Below are positions 5,662-9,705 of a stretch of 9,705 bases of DNA, piece by piece. Each line of letters opens with the position of its first letter. Position 1 is the stretch's first letter. The notes beneath the pieces are model-generated. The model saw nothing but the letters and a program-made list of their open reading frames with translations, was not told the origin of the DNA and did not search any database. Both the position numbers and the translations under genes were made by a program. Origin of the DNA: CAYPOY01 sp964412395 (GTDB lineage: Bacteria; Chloroflexota; Anaerolineae; B4-G1); NCBI GenBank assembly GCA_964412395.1, contig CAYPOY010000195.1:1-9705 (forward strand), read 5' to 3'.

Positions 5662-6378
5662 TTACATCGGGTATACGTTTCCGACATCGAGTATCTTCCA
5701 GCCGCGCCGCGTGCGCCCCAGCCAGAGCATGACCACCCAGCCCTCCTCGGCCAGGTCGGTGATCTCGTGGGGCACGGCGATAGGGCCGATGGTGCCTTTA
5801 TAGGACAGCCACCCCGATAGCCAGAGTTTGCCTGGTTCGACGCGCTTGATGAGGAACTGGTCATCAACGCGCTTCAGCACTTTCCCCGGCGACTGGCTAT
5901 GAGCGAAGTTGTAGAGCAAGCTGGCCAGTTCCTCGGCTTTGGGCAGGCTGCGGGATGCCTCGGCCCCCGTCTCGACGGCCCATTCCGCCTCCTCGGTCGT
6001 CGCGTAGCCCTTTTCCTCGAGCCAGCGGGCCAGTTTCTTCGTCACAGTGCCAGCCGCCTTCAGCAACTCCTTGCCGGCGATGACCTTGCGCACCATGAAG
6101 TAGTCCAGGAACTCACCCACGTTGTCCAGAATCTTCTCGGGGCCGAAGATGTCACAGAATTCAATGTCCTGCTCGTTGTAGAGTTCGTCGAAGAGGGCGC
6201 TTTCCTCCTCGTCCAGGGAGTTGTAGGCGTAGCCATTGATGCTGTGCTGGAGCAACTCAATGACATCCTCGTAACGGGCAAAGGTGCGCGGCTTGAGCCG
6301 CTTCCGCTGCTCGTCGAGGAATTCCTGTAAAACTTCGCTGATGGTTGGCTGGGCAATGCCCTGGGGTTTAGTACTCAT
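5662..6378 (-). CDS. Conserved-looking protein with recombinase-like helical N-terminus, function unknown
   Basis: I cannot assign a function to this 238-residue cytosolic protein. Residues 11-48 (TISEVLQEFLDEQRKRL, then KPRTFARYEDVIELLQH) resemble the SAM-like core-binding domain of tyrosine recombinases. No catalytic Arg-His-Arg-Tyr domain follows, so it is not an integrase. Residues 55-130 are acidic and helical, including a stretch around IFGPEKILDNVGEFLDYFMV and TVTKKLARWLEEKGY. Residues 172-238 look like a small beta domain (QFLIKRVEPGKLWLSGW, IGPIAVPHEITDL, ending ILDVGNVYP). From memory, similar proteins occur as hypothetical proteins in methanogens and Chloroflexota, but I could not check this. 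The ATG has the ribosome binding site AGAGGAG and lies 13 bases after the M28 gene. The stop is 11 bases before the lipoprotein start, so it sits in the middle of an operon. Confidence 0.8.
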   Translation of the reverse strand: MSTKPQGIAQPTISEVLQEFLDEQRKRLKPRTFARYEDVIELLQHSINGYAYNSLDEEESALFDELYNEQDIEFCDIFGPEKILDNVGEFLDYFMVRKVIAGKELLKAAGTVTKKLARWLEEKGYATTEEAEWAVETGAEASRSLPKAEELASLLYNFAHSQSPGKVLKRVDDQFLIKRVEPGKLWLSGWLSYKGTIGPIAVPHEITDLAEEGWVVMLWLGRTRRGWKILDVGNVYPM

Positions 6379-6391
6379 TTTGAGTCTCCTC

Positions 6392-7276
6392 TCACCTTAT
6401 CCCCTTGTCTCCTTGCTCCAGCCACACCTCCAACACCCGCCCCACCCGCTCCAGGCTCCCGGCGCTCACCTTATCGGGCGTGTCCTGGGTGGTGTGCCAG
6501 TAGGGATAGTCGAAGTCAATGATGTCCACCGCCGGGATGCCCCGCTGAGCGAAGGGGACGTGGTCGTCATACATCGCCCAGCGGTACTCGGAGATGAACG
6601 TGCCGGTGTACGAGAGCGTCGCGGCGATCTCCCACAACTGCGTCTGCAGCGGTGCATTGGAGTTGCGCTCCAGGTAGATTTGCTGGTCGCCGTCGCCGAT
6701 CATGTCCACGACGACGACCGCCTCGGGCGTGACCTCCAGGTGCTCCGCCATGTATGACGAGCCGACGCACCACTCCCAGCCACCGAGATGGCCATTATCC
6801 TCGGCATCGAAGAAAGCCAGCCAGATCTGATGCCGCAACCTGTCCCGGTCCAGCGTGCGGGCCAGTTCCAGGAGTACCGCCACGCCAGAGGCCCCGTCGT
6901 TGGCCCCCATCACGGGAACACTGGGATCCTCCTCATCGGCGCTGCGACGGGTGTCATAGTGGGCGCCGAGGATGATCACCGGCCCCTCCCCCACCCCCTG
7001 GTCTGAGCTCGTCGAAGACCGGCCGATGACGTTGCGCACAGGTGTATCCCGGTAGGTGAACTCTTCCGTCTCTACTGCCCAGCCCTGCCCCTCCAGTTGG
7101 GCGACGATGTAATCGCCAGTGGCCCATCCTGCCTCCGACCCGGTGGGGCGGAAGCCCAGGTCACACTGGGCCAGGACGTGGGCATAGGCCGCCTCGCCAT
7201 CGAAGACCAAAGGCTCCGGCGCACCGCACGCAGCGAGCAAGAGAGTAAGCGCAGCCAGTGCCGACCCTATTCGCAT
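6392..7276 (-). CDS. M28-family zinc hydrolase lipoprotein (aminopeptidase or glutaminyl cyclase-like)
   Basis: This is a 294-residue membrane-anchored exported hydrolase of the M28 fold. Numbered from the ATG at 7276, a signal peptide ends in lipobox L-A-A-C with Cys17. Expected metal ligands are present: His106 and Asp108 (GAHYDTR), Asp127 (GANDGASG), Glu159-Asp160 (FFDAEDNG, catalytic Glu plus metal acid), Asp191 (DMIGDGD) and His261 (YWHTTQDTPD). The segments DDHVPFAQRGIPAVDI and WHTTQDTPD also resemble bacterial and animal glutaminyl cyclases, which belong to the same superfamily. N-terminal pyroglutamate formation is therefore an alternative to peptide trimming. The frame opens nine residues earlier at an ATG (7303) inside the heptamer array. 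I chose 7276 because a basic residue and hydrophobic core follow directly, though neither start has a good ribosome binding site. Translation may depend on coupling from trmFO. Confidence 0.9.
   Translation of the reverse strand: MRIGSALAALTLLLAACGAPEPLVFDGEAAYAHVLAQCDLGFRPTGSEAGWATGDYIVAQLEGQGWAVETEEFTYRDTPVRNVIGRSSTSSDQGVGEGPVIILGAHYDTRRSADEEDPSVPVMGANDGASGVAVLLELARTLDRDRLRHQIWLAFFDAEDNGHLGGWEWCVGSSYMAEHLEVTPEAVVVVDMIGDGDQQIYLERNSNAPLQTQLWEIAATLSYTGTFISEYRWAMYDDHVPFAQRGIPAVDIIDFDYPYWHTTQDTPDKVSAGSLERVGRVLEVWLEQGDKGIR
6396..6419. repeat. Three imperfect 8-bp tandem units at the end of the M28 gene
   Basis: On the plus strand CTTATCCC, CTTGTCTC and CTTGCTCC follow one another and encode most of the last eight residues (EQGDKGIR) of the M28 protein. 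The array is short and could be chance. The unit resembles the one at 5587-5640 but is on the opposite strand. Confidence 0.35.
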
Positions 7277-7291
7277 AGGTTGAAGTCTACC

Positions 7292-7341
7292 GTCATTCGT
7301 CATTCGTCATTCGTCACTCGTCATTCGCCATTCGTCATTCG

Positions 7342-7361
<20 letters not shown>
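7292..7361. repeat. Ten-unit 7-bp tandem array between trmFO and the M28 gene
   Basis: Ten contiguous heptamers read gtcattc on the plus strand. Units 1-3, 5, 7, 8 and 10 are exact; unit 4 is gtcactc, unit 6 gccattc and unit 9 gccattg. On the gene strand most units are GAATGAC and so carry an overlapping start/stop, ATGA. The first three units on the coding side form the C-terminal codons and stop of trmFO. Such short tandem heptamers are known from cyanobacteria and other bacteria; here the array is not a CRISPR and has no spacers. Confidence 0.95.
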
Positions 7362-8661
<1,300 letters not shown>

Positions 8662-8671
8662 CGTGGACACT

Positions 8672-8683
8672 ATTCTACCACAG
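8672..8683 (-). promoter_or_regulatory. Extended -10 element for trmFO, near-leaderless
   Basis: On the minus strand CTGTGG is followed by TAGAAT (8677-8672). Hexamers 16-17 bases upstream match the -35 consensus at only 3 of 6 positions. Transcription would start near 8664, leaving almost no leader before the ATG at 8661, which fits the absence of a ribosome binding site. Confidence 0.4.
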
Positions 8684-8704
8684 ATGCGGGGAATGTTCCA
8701 TCAG

Positions 8705-8733
8705 TTGGCATGCGCGGCGGAATTGAGTATAAT
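8705..8733 (+). promoter_or_regulatory. Near-consensus sigma70 promoter of the restriction-modification gene
   Basis: TTGGCA (8705-8710, 5 of 6) and a perfect TATAAT (8728-8733) are separated by 17 bases. Transcription would start near 8740. The ribosome binding site AAGGAG (8749-8754) lies 6 bases before the ATG at 8761. The promoter is back to back with that of trmFO within 90 bases. Confidence 0.7.
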
Positions 8734-8760
8734 CACGGGTAGCCGAGCAAGGAGCAGCCT

Positions 8761-9705
8761 ATGAAGACATCCACCCACGACGAGGCCAGGATCGAGATCG
8801 AACGCCTGGTAGAACGCTTTGCCCACAACCTGGACGCTTACAAGCGTGCCGAGTACAAAGAGACCCAGGTGCGTGTCGAGTTCATTGACCCAATGTTCGA
8901 GGCTCTCGGTTGGGACGTGCGCAACGTCCAGGGGTACGCCGAGCAGTACAAGGACGTGGTCCACGAGGACGCTATCAAGGTCGGCGGTGCGACCCGCGCA
9001 CCCGACTATTGCTTCCGCGTCGGCGGGGTGCGCAAGTTCTTCCTGGAGGCCAAGAAGCCCTCGGTCTCAGTCAGAGGCGACGTCGGCCCGGCCTACCAAC
9101 TGCGCCGCTACGCCTGGAGCGCCAAGCTGCCCCTGTCCATCCTCACCGATTTCGAGGAGTTCGCCGTCTACGACTGCCGCCAGCGTCCCAAACCCAAGGA
9201 CGGGGCCAGCGTGGGCCGGATCACGTACCTCACCTTCGACCAGTACCTCGACCGTTTCGACGACATCTACGACGTGTTCGCCAGAGAGTCGGTGCTGAAG
9301 GGCTCCTTCGACCGCTACGTGCAAGACACAAAGCGCAAGCGCGGCACCGGCGAGGTGGACGCCGAGTTCCTCAAGGAGATCGAGGGCTGGCGCGACGTGC
9401 TGGCCCGCAACGTCGCCCTGCGCAACCAAGGCCTCTCGGTACACGAACTCAACTTCGCCATCCAGCGCACGATTGACCGCGTCATCTTCCTGCGCATGTG
9501 CGAGGACCGGAGCATCGAGGAGTACGGGCGCCTCCTGGCCCTCACCGGCGGCCCCCACATCTACGCCCGGATGGCCGACCTCTACCGCCAGGCCGAGGAG
9601 AAGTACAACTCCGGCATCTTCGACTTCCAGGCCGACACTCTGACCAGGTCGCTGACCATTGACGACAAGGTGCTCAAGCCCATCCTGGCCGGGCTATACT
9701 ATCCC
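8761..9705 (+). CDS. Type IIG / Eco57I-like restriction-modification enzyme, N-terminal part
   Basis: The first 315 residues of a large enzyme are visible; the gene continues past the right edge. The N-terminus holds a PD-(D/E)xK nuclease domain: Pro81-Asp82 in TRAPDYCFRVGG, Glu96 and Lys98 in KFFLEAKKP, then PAYQLRRYAWSAKLPLSILT with the Gln-containing helix seen in type I HsdR-like and type IIG nucleases. Residues 200-250 form the helical connector (EIEGWRDVLARN, ELNFAIQRTIDRVIFLRMCEDR) that normally joins the nuclease to an N6-adenine methylase. The methylase motifs and target recognition domain would lie downstream and are not seen. In the family one polypeptide cuts and methylates DNA. 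It stands alone on the plus strand with its own strong promoter, opposite to the housekeeping gene trmFO. Restriction function is inferred; an orphan methylase remains possible until the rest is read. Confidence 0.88.
   Translation, partial: MKTSTHDEARIEIERLVERFAHNLDAYKRAEYKETQVRVEFIDPMFEALGWDVRNVQGYAEQYKDVVHEDAIKVGGATRAPDYCFRVGGVRKFFLEAKKPSVSVRGDVGPAYQLRRYAWSAKLPLSILTDFEEFAVYDCRQRPKPKDGASVGRITYLTFDQYLDRFDDIYDVFARESVLKGSFDRYVQDTKRKRGTGEVDAEFLKEIEGWRDVLARNVALRNQGLSVHELNFAIQRTIDRVIFLRMCEDRSIEEYGRLLALTGGPHIYARMADLYRQAEEKYNSGIFDFQADTLTRSLTIDDKVLKPILAGLYYP

Noticed and set aside
5112..5803. Plus-strand open frames over the repeat lipoprotein gene, rich in Gly-Val or Arg-Ser
   Set aside because: Their length comes from the same tandem repeats read antisense; the minus-strand frame has the signal peptide, ribosome binding site and folded domains.
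5662..6378. Phage integrase
   Set aside because: Only the N-terminal helical domain is similar; the catalytic domain with Arg-His-Arg-Tyr is absent and no att-like repeats or phage genes are nearby.

Overview
The window is GC-rich, gene-dense bacterial DNA, most likely from a Chloroflexota (Anaerolineae-like) genome. That placement is an inference. It rests on the Pro/Thr-rich lipoprotein linkers, a folate-type TrmFO, a cytosolic GAF histidine kinase, an M28 lipoprotein and short tandem heptamer/octamer repeats at gene ends. No ribosomal or other marker gene is present to prove it. Nine of the ten genes lie on the minus strand. Only the last, a restriction-modification gene, lies on the plus strand, and it runs off the right edge.

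Reading the minus strand from right to left, the first transcription unit starts near 8670. It carries trmFO (tRNA m5U54 methylation), an M28-family zinc hydrolase lipoprotein, a conserved protein of unknown function and a repeat-rich lipoprotein. The last two junctions are only 11-13 bases long with good ribosome binding sites. The trmFO/M28 junction is a 70-bp array of ten 7-bp units. A weak terminator-like hairpin follows the unit.

The second unit starts near 4420. It holds hflX (ribosome-associated GTPase), a 70-residue membrane protein with its own promoter overlapping the hflX stop codon, an orphan GAF histidine kinase, and a Nif3/YbgI-type dinuclear metal protein. A third unit begins just past the nif3 stop codon and encodes a BMP-family (PnrA-like) substrate-binding lipoprotein cut by the left edge. 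Its promoter -10 sits inside a long inverted repeat that could be an operator.

On the plus strand at 8705-8733 a near-consensus promoter (TTGGCA-17-TATAAT) drives the N-terminal part of a type IIG / Eco57I-like enzyme with a visible PD...ExK nuclease motif. This is the only defence-related gene in view.

I found no convincing new multigene system. The most unusual signals are small-scale: a lipoprotein whose signal peptide and linker are both encoded by short tandem repeats, a heptamer array made of overlapping ATGA stop/start codons between two genes, an hflX whose best start by ribosome binding site is an ATC codon, and a recurring TGTG(C/G) extended -10 element. No gene-free stretch exceeds 300 bases, and I saw no tRNA, rRNA, CRISPR or insertion sequence.
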